Of a DNA stretch of 64,000 nucleotides, positions 10,124 through 19,499 are shown in pieces. Position numbers and translations under genes: made by a program. Position 1 is the stretch's first letter. The number at the start of each line of letters is the position of its first letter. The notes beneath the pieces are model-generated. The model saw only the letters and a program-made list of their open reading frames with translations. It did not search any database and was not told the DNA's origin. Origin of the DNA: Adiantum capillus-veneris (taxonomy: Eukaryota; Streptophyta; Polypodiopsida; Polypodiales; Pteridaceae); NCBI GenBank assembly GCA_014529385.2, contig CM043971.1, forward strand, positions 84,423,340 to 84,487,339. Reading direction: 5' to 3'.

Positions 10124-11959
10124 TGTGATGCTTGTGGTGATTGCCTTGGAGTAGTTTTGCTTCAAGAAGGGCATGCCATAGCATATGAGAGCCGAAGGCT
10201 CAATGGTGATGAACGAGTCTTGGGCATTTATGAGAAAGAGCTTTTAGCTGTTCTACATGCCCTAGACACATGGAAGCACTACCTATTGGGGACTCCATTT
10301 ATCCTACGAGCCGACCACCAAAGTCTCAAGTATTTCATGACTCAAACCAAGCTTTCCGACAAACAAATGAGGTGGGCAAATTTTCTTTCGCAATTTAATT
10401 TCCATATTGCTCACATAGCTGGTAAGCACAATCAAGTTGCCGATGCACTTTCACGACGACCAAAAGTTAATGCGGTGTCTATAGCTACTCACAATGATCT
10501 ATCCTCTATGATAGATGAGTATGCTACTGACCCTGACTTTAGAGACATAATGTCAGCCCTTGCTTTGGGGAAGAAAGAGGAACCATTCACCTTGAAGGAT
10601 GGTTATCTTCTCCACTGCAATAGGCTATGTGTTACCCATTCCCTTCGTGAGAAGGTTATGTATGAATCCCATGCTCCTCCATATGCAGGGCATAGAGGTA
10701 TTCAACCTACTCTCCGAGGAGTAGAGACGTATTTCTATTGGCCTACCATGAAAGTGGACATACAAGAGTATGTTTCAAAATGTGTAGTATGCCAAAAGAC
10801 CAAGTATGATAGAGGGAAGCAACCTGGATTACTCCAGCCATTGCCTATTCCAAATTCACCATGGGAGAGTATATCCATGGATTTCATCTTTGGATTACCC
10901 AAGTCTATCCATGGGAATACAGGAATATGGACAATAGTCGACAGGTTTAGCAAGCAAGCACATTTTATTCCTGTCAAAAAGACTATTAAGGCACATCAAA
11001 TGGCAACTCTCTTCATATCTCAGATTTTCAAACACCATGGATTACCCACATCCATCATGTCAGATAGAGATCCTAGAATGACCAGTAATTTCTGGAAAGG
11101 TCTCTTTGAAAATCTAGGAACAAGATTGAATTTCTCTTCGGCCTATCACCCACAAACGGATGGCCAAAGTGAGATAGCCAATCTTACGATACTCGATCTA
11201 CTCAAGACTTATGTTACCGAAGTAGATCAACGCTCACAATGGGAAAAGTATTTACCGCTAGTAGAGTATGCCTACAATAATACTGTACATACTTCTACGG
11301 GCAAAGCACCTTTCGAGATCATAGAAGGAAGACCTAAAAGTCCCTTGCTACTGAAAGTACATGGGAAGATCTTCGCCGCCGATGAGTATAGCCGTGACCT
11401 ACAAGAATATTTTCAAAAGATTAGGGAGGCTATAGCCATCTCTCAACAAAGGCAAAAAGCTGCTGCTGATAAGCACAGAAGAGCCTTAATGTTCAAAGAA
11501 AATGATTGGGTCTTACTCAAGTTTCCTAAGGCTCGATTAAGGCAAACGACGGGCAAAAATCCTACGGGCCATCAAAAGTATTATGCTAAACTAGCAAAAA
11601 GATACTATGGTCCTTTCCAAATCTTGAAGCCTATCAATGAGACGGCTTATCAACTCAAGTTACCCAACCATTGGCTTATACACAATGCCTTTCATGTAAG
11701 CTTACTTAAGCCCTACAAAGGAGAGACACCAATTGAACCAATTATTGAAGACCCTCCCGAAGTTGAAGACCAAGAAGAGGTGCTACAACCCGAAGCTATC
11801 CTTCGGCCTGAAGACAAGGTACTACGATATGGTAAGATTATCCGACGGTATCTTATTAAGTTCAAAAATTATCCTTTTGAAGATGCTAAATGGATGCAAG
11901 GAGTACAACTTAAGGATAGTATGAACCTTGTCAATGCTTACAATGCTACATTAGAGTAA
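10124..11959 (+). pseudogene. A1 RNase H, integrase and chromodomain
   Basis: Open for 611 codons after the TAA. RNase H comes first: CDACGDCLG, YEKELLAVLHALDTW, LRADHQSLKY and VADALSRRP supply the expected acidic residues. Integrase follows: H2C2 (HAPPYAGH, CVVCQKTK), the DDE core with SMDFIFGLP, IMSDRDPRM and DGQSEIAN, and the GPF motif (RYYGPFQIL). The last 60 residues form a divergent chromodomain (IIRRYLIKFKNYPFEDAKW), which marks the chromovirus clade and is thought to guide insertion to marked chromatin. The product could only be made by readthrough or from an internal start. Confidence 0.85.
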
Positions 11960-12318
11960 GCAAATGTACAAATTTCTTTTAAATAACTCATGTTTTTGTC
12001 TTATATGACTAGTCCTCTTTTTAATTGTGCACAAATTTAACTAGTATGCATGCTTAGAATCATGTTTGTGATGACGACGTCTCTCAAACACCAAGTAGAA
12101 TTTGTCACTCTACTTTGGGAGAATGAAATGGACTAAAGAGCAGACATGCTTGCGGCAGCTATGTCTCCCAAGCACCAAATGGATTAGTCATCCATCTTGG
12201 AAAGATGTCGTAGGGTAAAAAGGGATCCTTTACCCGCTAAGTACGATTGACTAATGACTAAGACTTTATCTCTTCTACCTCATAGTCGAGGACGACTATG
12301 ATTTCAAGAGAGAGGTAA
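11960..12318 (+). other. 3' untranslated region of A1
   Basis: Non-coding tail between the chromodomain stop and the LTR. It ends with the polypurine tract AAGAGAGAGG at 12306-12315, three bases before the LTR. The same sequence recurs at 19141-19499. Confidence 0.7.
12306..12315 (+). promoter_or_regulatory. Polypurine tract of A1
   Basis: AAGAGAGAGG followed by TAA and the TG of the LTR. It is repeated at 19487-19496 before the A2 3' LTR. Confidence 0.6.
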
Positions 12319-12594
12319 TGTCATAAAATCTAATATCTAACTAACCCAAATGATTTTCTCATATTAAATTGATCACTTAATGTGGGAGAATAAATGGGAA
12401 CAAGTGTTAAGATATAGGTATGTGCTTTTAGATCTATCTCAACACGGGGCCAATGTAAAGGGGCCCAAAAGGGAGATGGTCTATCAAAGAGCAAGGCTAA
12501 CCAATGGAGCATAAGACCTTAGGGTTAGCTTCATTGAAGACCTCCAATAAATATGTGTAAAAGTCCTTTTGACCTTAAGTAAGCTAAGGCTGAG

Positions 12595-12790
12595 CTTGAG
12601 GTGGGAACCCGGCCCAAGCTCGAGGTGCTTGTCCTGCTTGAGGTGCTTGTCATGCTTGAGGTGTTTTTCATGCTTGAGGTGCTTGATTAAGATGCTTGAG
12701 GTGCTTGACTGGCTCCATGCTTGAGGTGCTTGACTTGCTGCATGATTAAGGTACTTGAGGTGCCTTGAGAAGCTTGCCTGAGATGCTTGT
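12595..12790 (+). repeat. LTR minisatellite (CTTGAGGTGCTTG units)
   Basis: About ten imperfect units of ATGCTTGAGGTGCTTG type, spaced roughly 18-25 bp. On the minus strand they translate to repeated KHLKHD. The same array is at 19776-19971, and a diverged one is at about 60140-60330 in the A3 LTR. Confidence 0.75.
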
Positions 12791-13525
12791 GGGAACACCC
12801 CCTAGTTCAAGTGCTTTGTCATGCTTGATGAGTAAGGTGCTTGATCACCTAAAGTCAAAATCAATCCTACAAGAGGGGGGGCGAGCCCTTTTCCTAGGAG
12901 CTAGAGAGAGAACACCCACTCACACACACAAGGGAAGCCCCAACTTGAAGAGGCAGCAAGGACACATGTCAGGCCCCTACCCATGTTACCTTCATGTGTT
13001 GCTTGAAGCCTATTGGCTAAGCTTCAAAGGGGTCCAATGATAAATTACATGAATTATCTAATTGTTTTAGCATTTATCAAGTCCTCTCTCTCAAAGGGGA
13101 AAGGGGGACACTTGTCCCAAGGCTACCCATGTTGCTTGTAATGGCTCCTGCTTGTGATTGGCTAGGCCTGGAGGGGTCCAATGAGCTTCAGGCATGAGCT
13201 ACAAGGGGGGGTCGACCCAAGCAAGCTAGGGGGGTGCCTAGGGGGTATACTCACCCACACACACTCACAATCACTCTCATTGTGTGCTATGCAAAGTGCA
13301 AGAGCTCCCTCTCCAAGCAAGTAGAGGTTGAGAGCCTACACCAACACTCTTGGCTATGGAGTGCAAATCCAACCAAGAGCCATGCTTCAATGATTAAGCT
13401 TGCCATCTCCTTCTTCTTCATTACTATGCTATTATGTATGCTAGCAACAAGAGTATGATAAGTGAGGAACTAATTCTTTCTCCTACGAAATGTTTCTTCT
13501 TCCTCTTCCCTACCCTCATTCCCTG

Positions 13526-13771
13526 CTAGCTCTCTCCACCTTCGAAGGTGTTTGAGGTCTTGGGACTGAGGCTTGGGATAGTTAAAGCTTTCTTCAAGTT
13601 TATGTTATGTTTGTGGTGCATGAAGCCTTCCATCTTCATGGCATCACCTAGGTCACAAGGAACACAAAGACTGTATTGTAACAAGTCTCTCTTTATGGGA
13701 GAAATCATAATACAAATGCCTATTGGAGGGGGGACCGGCTCCACATAAATCCGGTCCTCAATTGTTGTCAT
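13526..13771 (-). CDS. Antisense ORF in the family-A LTR (unknown protein)
   Basis: An 81-codon minus-strand ORF opening MTTIEDRIYVEPVPPPIGIC. An identical ORF lies in the other LTR (20707-20952). The same reading frame, longer at 112 codons, is open in the diverged A3 LTR at 59599-59937 on the plus strand, also antisense to its element. Shared blocks are EDRIYVEPVPPPIGI, SPIKRDL and CVPCDLGDA. I know no such protein. It has no signal peptide or clear domain, and is rich in Pro and charged residues. Conservation could come from slow LTR drift rather than selection. Whether it is translated is unknown. Confidence 0.3.
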   Translation of the reverse strand: MTTIEDRIYVEPVPPPIGICIMISPIKRDLLQYSLCVPCDLGDAMKMEGFMHHKHNINLKKALTIPSLSPKTSNTFEGGES

Positions 13772-13944
13772 GCTCTCTAAATTCTCTCTCTTGCAAAAGT
13801 ATTGTCTATGCCAAGTTAACTAATTGCTATGATTATGTTGCTATCTTCAATTATGTCTACCCGCTATGCTCACAAAATCATTTCTTGAAAGTACTCTCAT
13901 TAAATTCCGCTATTCTCAAATTGAATAGGCAAATTCCATTACAT

Positions 13945-13956
13945 TGGTATCAGAGC
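13945..13956 (+). promoter_or_regulatory. Primer binding site, initiator-Met tRNA type
   Basis: TGGTATCAGAGC lies two bases after the LTR end. This string is complementary to the 3' end of plant initiator methionine tRNA and is the commonest primer site in plant LTR elements. Confidence 0.85.
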
Positions 13957-14358
13957 ATTTGGTTTCTCTTTTCTTGCTTAAGAAGAGAGGTCCTTAAGTA
14001 GCCTATAAATGGTTGATGTTGTTAATTATAATAGAGTAAGTGGAACTGGGATCTAATACCGGTTTTGTTAAGCCCACTATGTGGGGGATGGTGCACACCT
14101 CGGGAGCTTTGGACTTAATAATGGAGTCTTTTTAGACTTGCCTACGGCTTTACCATTATTGAGCCATAAGAAGTCCGAAAGGAGCTAGCCCTTGGCAACT
14201 CTGCTATGTTAGACCTACTTCTCTACTCTCTATAATTAACCACTTTGAGCTGTGGGTGTAGATACTTAAGAGCCGATTTTCAAAGGCTAAGAGGAGTGGC
14301 AACTAAGGTTTTGAATTGCCAAAGCATACACTAAGTACATACATAAAATTTTGTTACC
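13957..14358 (+). other. Leader of A2
   Basis: About 400 bp between the primer site and the gag ATG, with no ORF of note. The first ATG in good position for the long frame is 14359. The homologous leader in A3 is interrupted by a foreign insert. Confidence 0.6.
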
Positions 14359-17304
14359 ATGGCTGACAATAATCAAGAGAGTAGAATGAACATTGATAGC
14401 TTTGATTTTGCACATGAAGGTGCTAATGATGATGCTCCCATGTTTGTGAATTATCTTGTGACTAGGTTGCAACAAGCTATGGGCAACCCTACCTTGCAAG
14501 CCGAAGTTACTCAACAACTTCGTGCTTATGGAATTTCCCTTCCTCTCCAAGAGGAGAGAGAGCTTAGGAGGCCTCTTGAAGAGACCCCCAAAAGAAGACT
14601 CTCTCCCATTCGAGAGGAGGAATCCAAAGAGAAAGAAAGCAATGAAAGTCTAAGTTCTTCTGAAGATGTGGCTCCACAAAGAAGGCGGTCTAGACGATCG
14701 CCTACTCCTCCCAAGAGGAAAAGAGCAACCCATAGTCCTTCTCCTCATCACTCTCAAAGGCAAGAGAGGAAACAAAGGAAGAAAAGGGCTAGGAAGAGGT
14801 CACCCTCTTCTCCTTCTTCTTTACCTTCCTTCTCTTCCGATGAAAGTTATGGCTATTCTCCTAGAGAATACAAGAGGGGAGGGCATCGCAAATCATTTCC
14901 TGCATGGCGAAGGTCACAAAAGCTAAAGAAGTTCAAGGAGGGAGGAAAGAGTATCTCTTTTCTCACCTACGATGGCACCTTTGGTGCTACCGACAAAGTG
15001 TTGGCCTTCATCCAGCAATTTGATGCGGCCTTTGGGGACGAGGGCTTCACAGAGTCCTCCAAGCTACGCCATGTAGCTATGCACTTCCAAAAATCAGCTC
15101 GTCAATGGTGGGCTAGCCTTCGTGGCAATGGGGAAGCCCCAAAGACATGGAAAACTCTACGAGTTTCCATCATGAAGCAATTTCTTCCAAGCGATACTAA
15201 AGATAAAGTTCTTACCGAATGGCGCGGCTTGAAGCTCCTCTCTCATGAGTCTATCAACAAGTATGTAGATAAGTTTTGGGATTTACATCTCAAAGCTACT
15301 GTCTTTCAAAGGATAGACTTTGCCGAGCAAAGACAACAATTCTGTGCGGGATTACCTGAAGAGATGGCCGAATATATCAACTCTCAACGGCCCGGTACTA
15401 TTACCGAAGTAATCCACCACACCATGGTTGCTTCACGCATCAATTTCCATCAAGGGGCTAGACGTAATGTCAAGCCCATGGAAAACAAAGATAAAAATGA
15501 TGCAAAGGGGAAATCCAATGCTCAAAATAATTCCCAAGGCACTTCCAACAACAACAACAACAATCGGTCCAAGGAGAAGGGAGTTTACAAAGGTAAAAAC
15601 AAACTCTCTCCTGAAGAGCTTGAAGCTTTTCGCAAGGACCATAAGTGTTTCAAGTGTGGGGAGCAAGGACATGGCTATCGTTCTTGCCCCAAGAAGAATA
15701 CTCGCAATGAGACTCCTAGGGCTTCCACCATCGAAGCTCCAAAAGAGGATGCTCATTGCAAAGGATCATCACTCTCTTATGCTTGGGGAAAGGTAAGAGA
15801 GCATGATGCCTTCATCTTGTTTGATCCTGGCTCTACTCTCAACTTCATATCAATAGAGTTGGCCACCAAGTTGGGCATTCAAGCTTTTGAGATGGGAGAT
15901 ATAGTAACAGCTGATGCAGCTTTCAAGGGACAACAAGCCTCCGTTACTCCCTTGATTGGGAAGTTGAGGCTTCATGTCCAAAGCTATGTCGACAAAGAAG
16001 ACTTCTTCATCTCTCCCCTCCAACATCAGGATGTTATCCTAGGGGCACCATGGTTTGATCGCATGGCTGCCAACATGAAGTTCCCTGAAAGGAGAATTTA
16101 CTTCACCTACAGGGGAAAGAACATGTATATAGATGCTAGTGAGCGTGGTCGCACTATTCCACTTGTAAATCCTCTTTCTTTTGATAAATCAATGAAGAGC
16201 TCAGTTTCTGCGTACATGATTTATGTCAAAGAGTCTCTAAAAGCTAATAATGTTTCATCAAATGAAAATGATAGGAATCAAGAAGAGTTAGGCTTGCCTA
16301 CTTTTCTAAAAGGATTCCAAGATGTGTTCATCGATGATATCCCTATGGACCTACCTCCAAAACGAGGGGATGATGACCATCGTATTGAGCTCCTTCCAGG
16401 AAGCTCACCGCCTAACAAACCTCCTTATCGAGTCTCACAAGCTCAACAAGAGGAGATCATGAGGCAAGTACAAGAGCTGGTAGACAAAGGGATGGTGAGG
16501 CCTAGTTCCTCTCCCTTTTGTTCTCCAGTCCTTTTAGTGCAAAAGAAAGATGGTACATACCGTATGTGTGTGGACTATCGAGCACTAAACCATATCACTA
16601 TCAAAAACAGATTTCCCGTACCTCGGGTAGAAGATCTGTTTGATAAGCTACAAGGCTCTACCTACTTCAGTAGGATTGACCTTAAGAGTGGCTATCATCA
16701 AATAAGGATAGTGGATGAGGATATCTTAAAGACCGCGTTTCGCACAACATTTGGTCTTTATGAATATCTAGTCATGCCTTTTGGCTTGACTAATGCACCA
16801 GCTACGTTCAATCGTTTGATGGAGAAAATTTTTAGACCATGTCGAAAATTCACTGGAGTGTTCTTCGATGATATCATCATCTACTCCAAGTCTTTGGAGG
16901 AACATAAGCAACATCTCCAAGTGATTTTTCAAGCCTTGAGGGAGAACAAACTTTTTCTCAACCAAAAGAAAAGTGAATTCTTCCTTCAAGAGATTCAATA
17001 TCTAGGCCATATTATCTCTCACGATGGTATTCGTATGGATCCATCAAAGTTAGAGGTAATAAAATCATGGCCTAACCCAAGGAATCTACATGAGCTAAGA
17101 AGCTTTATTGGTATGTGTGCATACTATAGACGCTTCATAGCAAAATTCTCTCAAGTAGCAGGACCACTACACGACTTAACCAAGAAGAACGTTAAGTTTG
17201 TATGGTCTGCTAAGGAGCAAAATGCTTTTCAAAAACTCAAAGAGAAGCTTACTTCCCAACCAGTCCTCGTGCTTCCGGATCTCTCAAAGCCATTTGAGGT
17301 CTAA
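14359..17304 (+). CDS. A2 gag-protease-reverse transcriptase polyprotein
   Basis: 981 codons from ATG 14359. Residues about 60-110 are acidic/Ser-rich. About 110-185 are an Arg/Ser- and Lys-rich region (RRRSRRSPTPPKRKR, SPSSPSSLPSFSSD) resembling SR proteins. About 195-370 are the Gag capsid-like domain (FLTYDGTFGATDKVLAFIQQ, ARQWWASL, EWRGLKLLSHESINKYVDKF, FCAGLPEE). A CCHC knuckle lies at 15646-15687. The protease has FDPGST (Asp at 15823), then the reverse transcriptase has RIDLKSGYHQ and FFDDIIIYS. Translation stops at TAA 17302-17304, directly before RNase H in the same frame. The frame is otherwise clean over the whole 4.8 kb, so the copy is young. The stop is also present in A1. Confidence 0.9.
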   Translation: MADNNQESRMNIDSFDFAHEGANDDAPMFVNYLVTRLQQAMGNPTLQAEVTQQLRAYGISLPLQEERELRRPLEETPKRRLSPIREEESKEKESNESLSSSEDVAPQRRRSRRSPTPPKRKRATHSPSPHHSQRQERKQRKKRARKRSPSSPSSLPSFSSDESYGYSPREYKRGGHRKSFPAWRRSQKLKKFKEGGKSISFLTYDGTFGATDKVLAFIQQFDAAFGDEGFTESSKLRHVAMHFQKSARQWWASLRGNGEAPKTWKTLRVSIMKQFLPSDTKDKVLTEWRGLKLLSHESINKYVDKFWDLHLKATVFQRIDFAEQRQQFCAGLPEEMAEYINSQRPGTITEVIHHTMVASRINFHQGARRNVKPMENKDKNDAKGKSNAQNNSQGTSNNNNNNRSKEKGVYKGKNKLSPEELEAFRKDHKCFKCGEQGHGYRSCPKKNTRNETPRASTIEAPKEDAHCKGSSLSYAWGKVREHDAFILFDPGSTLNFISIELATKLGIQAFEMGDIVTADAAFKGQQASVTPLIGKLRLHVQSYVDKEDFFISPLQHQDVILGAPWFDRMAANMKFPERRIYFTYRGKNMYIDASERGRTIPLVNPLSFDKSMKSSVSAYMIYVKESLKANNVSSNENDRNQEELGLPTFLKGFQDVFIDDIPMDLPPKRGDDDHRIELLPGSSPPNKPPYRVSQAQQEEIMRQVQELVDKGMVRPSSSPFCSPVLLVQKKDGTYRMCVDYRALNHITIKNRFPVPRVEDLFDKLQGSTYFSRIDLKSGYHQIRIVDEDILKTAFRTTFGLYEYLVMPFGLTNAPATFNRLMEKIFRPCRKFTGVFFDDIIIYSKSLEEHKQHLQVIFQALRENKLFLNQKKSEFFLQEIQYLGHIISHDGIRMDPSKLEVIKSWPNPRNLHELRSFIGMCAYYRRFIAKFSQVAGPLHDLTKKNVKFVWSAKEQNAFQKLKEKLTSQPVLVLPDLSKPFEV

Positions 17305-19140
17305 TGTGATGCTTGTGGTGATTGCCTTGGAGTAGTTTTGCTTCAAGAAGGGCATGCCATAGCATATGAGAGCCGAAGGCTCAATGGTGATGAACGAGTC
17401 TTGGGCATTTATGAGAAAGAGCTTTTAGCTGTTCTACATGCCCTAGACACATGGAAGCACTACCTATTGGGGACTCCATTTATCCTACGAGCCGACCACC
17501 AAAGTCTCAAGTATTTCATGACTCAAACCAAGCTTTCCGACAAACAAATGAGGTGGGCAAATTTTCTTTCGCAATTTAATTTCCATATTGCTCACATAGC
17601 TGGTAAGCACAATCAAGTTGCCGATGCACTTTCACGACGACCAAAAGTTAATGCGGTGTCTATAGCTACTCACAATGATCTATCCTCTATGATAGATGAG
17701 TATGCTACTGACCCTGACTTTAGAGACATAATGTCAGCCCTTGCTTTGGGGAAGAAAGAGGAACCATTCACCTTGAAGGATGGTTATCTTCTCCACTGCA
17801 ATAGGCTATGTGTTACCCATTCCCTTCGTGAGAAGGTTATGTATGAATCCCATGCTCCTCCATATGCAGGGCATAGAGGTATTCAACCTACTCTCCGAGG
17901 AGTAGAGACGTATTTCTATTGGCCTACCATGAAAGTGGACATACAAGAGTATGTTTCAAAATGTGTAGTATGCCAAAAGACCAAGTATGATAGAGGGAAG
18001 CAACCTGGATTACTCCAGCCATTGCCTATTCCAAATTCACCATGGGAGAGTATATCCATGGATTTCATCTTTGGATTACCCAAGTCTATCCATGGGAATA
18101 CAGGAATATGGACAATAGTCGACAGGTTTAGCAAGCAAGCACATTTTATTCCTGTCAAAAAGACTATTAAGGCACATCAAATGGCAACTCTCTTCATATC
18201 TCAGATTTTCAAACACCATGGATTACCCACATCCATCATGTCAGATAGAGATCCTAGAATGACCAGTAATTTCTGGAAAGGTCTCTTTGAAAATCTAGGA
18301 ACAAGATTGAATTTCTCTTCGGCCTATCACCCACAAACGGATGGCCAAAGTGAGATAGCCAATCTTACGATACTCGATCTACTCAAGACTTATGTTACCG
18401 AAGTAGATCAACGCTCACAATGGGAAAAGTATTTACCGCTAGTAGAGTATGCCTACAATAATACTGTACATACTTCTACGGGCAAAGCACCTTTCGAGAT
18501 CATAGAAGGAAGACCTAAAAGTCCCTTGCTACTGAAAGTACATGGGAAGATCTTCGCCGCCGATGAGTATAGCCGTGACCTACAAGAATATTTTCAAAAG
18601 ATTAGGGAGGCTATAGCCATCTCTCAACAAAGGCAAAAAGCTGCTGCTGATAAGCACAGAAGAGCCTTAATGTTCAAAGAAAATGATTGGGTCTTACTCA
18701 AGTTTCCTAAGGCTCGATTAAGGCAAACGACGGGCAAAAATCCTACGGGCCATCAAAAGTATTATGCTAAACTAGCAAAAAGATACTATGGTCCTTTCCA
18801 AATCTTGAAGCCTATCAATGAGACGACTTATCAACTCAAGTTACCCAACCATTGGCTTATACACAATGCCTTTCATGTAAGCTTACTTAAGCCCTACAAA
18901 GGAGAGACACCAATTGAACCAATTATTGAAGACCCTCCCGAAGTTGAAGACCAAGAAGAGGTGCTACAACCCGAAGCTATCCTTCGGCCTGAAGACAAGG
19001 TACTACGATATGGTAAGATTATCCGACGGTATCTTATTAAGTTCAAAAATTATCCTTTTGAAGATGCTAAATGGATGCAAGGAGTACAACTTAAGGATAG
19101 TATGAACCTTGTCAATGCTTACAATGCTACATTAGAGTAA
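17305..19140 (+). CDS. A2 RNase H-integrase-chromodomain
   Basis: Same frame as the preceding block after the TAA, open for 611 codons. RNase H motifs are CDACGDCLG, YEKELLAVL, RADHQSLKY and VADALSRR. The integrase has an H2C2 zinc module, DDE core residues in SMDFIFGLP, IMSDRDPRM and DGQSEIAN, and a GPF motif. A chromodomain ends the protein. It differs from A1 by one residue near the integrase C-terminus (NETTYQ against NETAYQ). In related chromoviruses gag and pol form one polyprotein, so the stop most likely makes this copy non-autonomous unless it is read through. Confidence 0.88.
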   Translation, partial: CDACGDCLGVVLLQEGHAIAYESRRLNGDERVLGIYEKELLAVLHALDTWKHYLLGTPFILRADHQSLKYFMTQTKLSDKQMRWANFLSQFNFHIAHIAGKHNQVADALSRRPKVNAVSIATHNDLSSMIDEYATDPDFRDIMSALALGKKEEPFTLKDGYLLHCNRLCVTHSLREKVMYESHAPPYAGHRGIQPTLRGVETYFYWPTMKVDIQEYVSKCVVCQKTKYDRGKQPGLLQPLPIPNSPWESISMDFIFGLPKSIHGNTGIWTIVDRFSKQAHFIPVKKTIKAHQMATLFISQIFKHHGLPTSIMSDRDPRMTSNFWKGLFENLGTRLNFSSAYHPQTDGQSEIANLTILDLLKTYVTEVDQRSQWEKYLPLVEYAYNNTVHTSTGKAPFEIIEGRPKSPLLLKVHGKIFAADEYSRDLQEYFQKIREAIAISQQRQKAAADKHRRALMFKENDWVLLKFPKARLRQTTGKNPTGHQKYYAKLAKRYYGPFQILKPINETTYQLKLPNHWLIHNAFHVSLLKPYKGETPIEPIIEDPPEVEDQEEVLQPEAILRPEDKVLRYGKIIRRYLIKFKNYPFEDAKWMQGVQLKDSMNLVNAYNATLE

Positions 19141-19499
19141 GCAAATGTACAAATTTCTTTTAAATAACTCATGTTTTTGTCTTATATGACTAGTCCTCTT
19201 TTTAATTGTGCACAAATTTAACTAGTATGCATGCTTAGAATCATGTTTGTGATGACGACGTCTCTCAAACACCAAGTAGAATTTGTCACTCTACTTTGGG
19301 AGAATGAAATGGACTAAAGAGCAGACATGCTTGCGGCAGCTATGTCTCCCAAGCACCAAATGGATTAGTCATCCATCTTGGAAAGATGTCGTAGGGTAAA
19401 AAGGGATCCTTTACCCGCTAAGTACGATTGACTAATGACTAAGACTTTATCTCTTCTACCTCATAGTCGAGGACGACTATGATTTCAAGAGAGAGGTAA
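19141..19499 (+). other. 3' untranslated region and polypurine tract of A2
   Basis: Copy of 11960-12318. Polypurine tract AAGAGAGAGG at 19487-19496. Confidence 0.7.

Larger units (their letters stand above)
8428..13943 (+). mobile_element. Chromovirus copy A1: 5'-truncated internal region plus shared LTR
   Basis: From 8428 the sequence matches copy A2 at a constant offset of +7181 bp to the end of the LTR at 13943. The 5' LTR, leader and first part of gag (about 1.67 kb of internal sequence) are missing. The coding part is otherwise as in A2. Differences seen are very few: one in gag (TTC/CTC codon), one near the integrase C-terminus (GCT/ACT) and one in the LTR (12396 T, 19577 C, by eye). 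Such identity implies very recent duplication, gene conversion or an assembly duplicate. It lies inside element B, which runs the other way. Confidence 0.85.
12319..13943 (+). repeat. Family-A LTR shared by A1 (3') and A2 (5')
   Basis: 1625 bp, starting TGTCATAAAA and ending CCATTACA. It is repeated almost exactly at 19500-21124. A primer binding site follows at once and a polypurine tract precedes. It contains a minisatellite of about 18-bp units built on CTTGAGGTG near 12595-12790, and an antisense ORF near its right end. No clear TATA box was found. Confidence 0.88.

Noticed and set aside
13723-14001. 92-codon plus-strand ORF running from the A LTR into the leader
   Set aside because: It crosses the LTR end and primer site and diverges in the second copy; not conserved as a protein.
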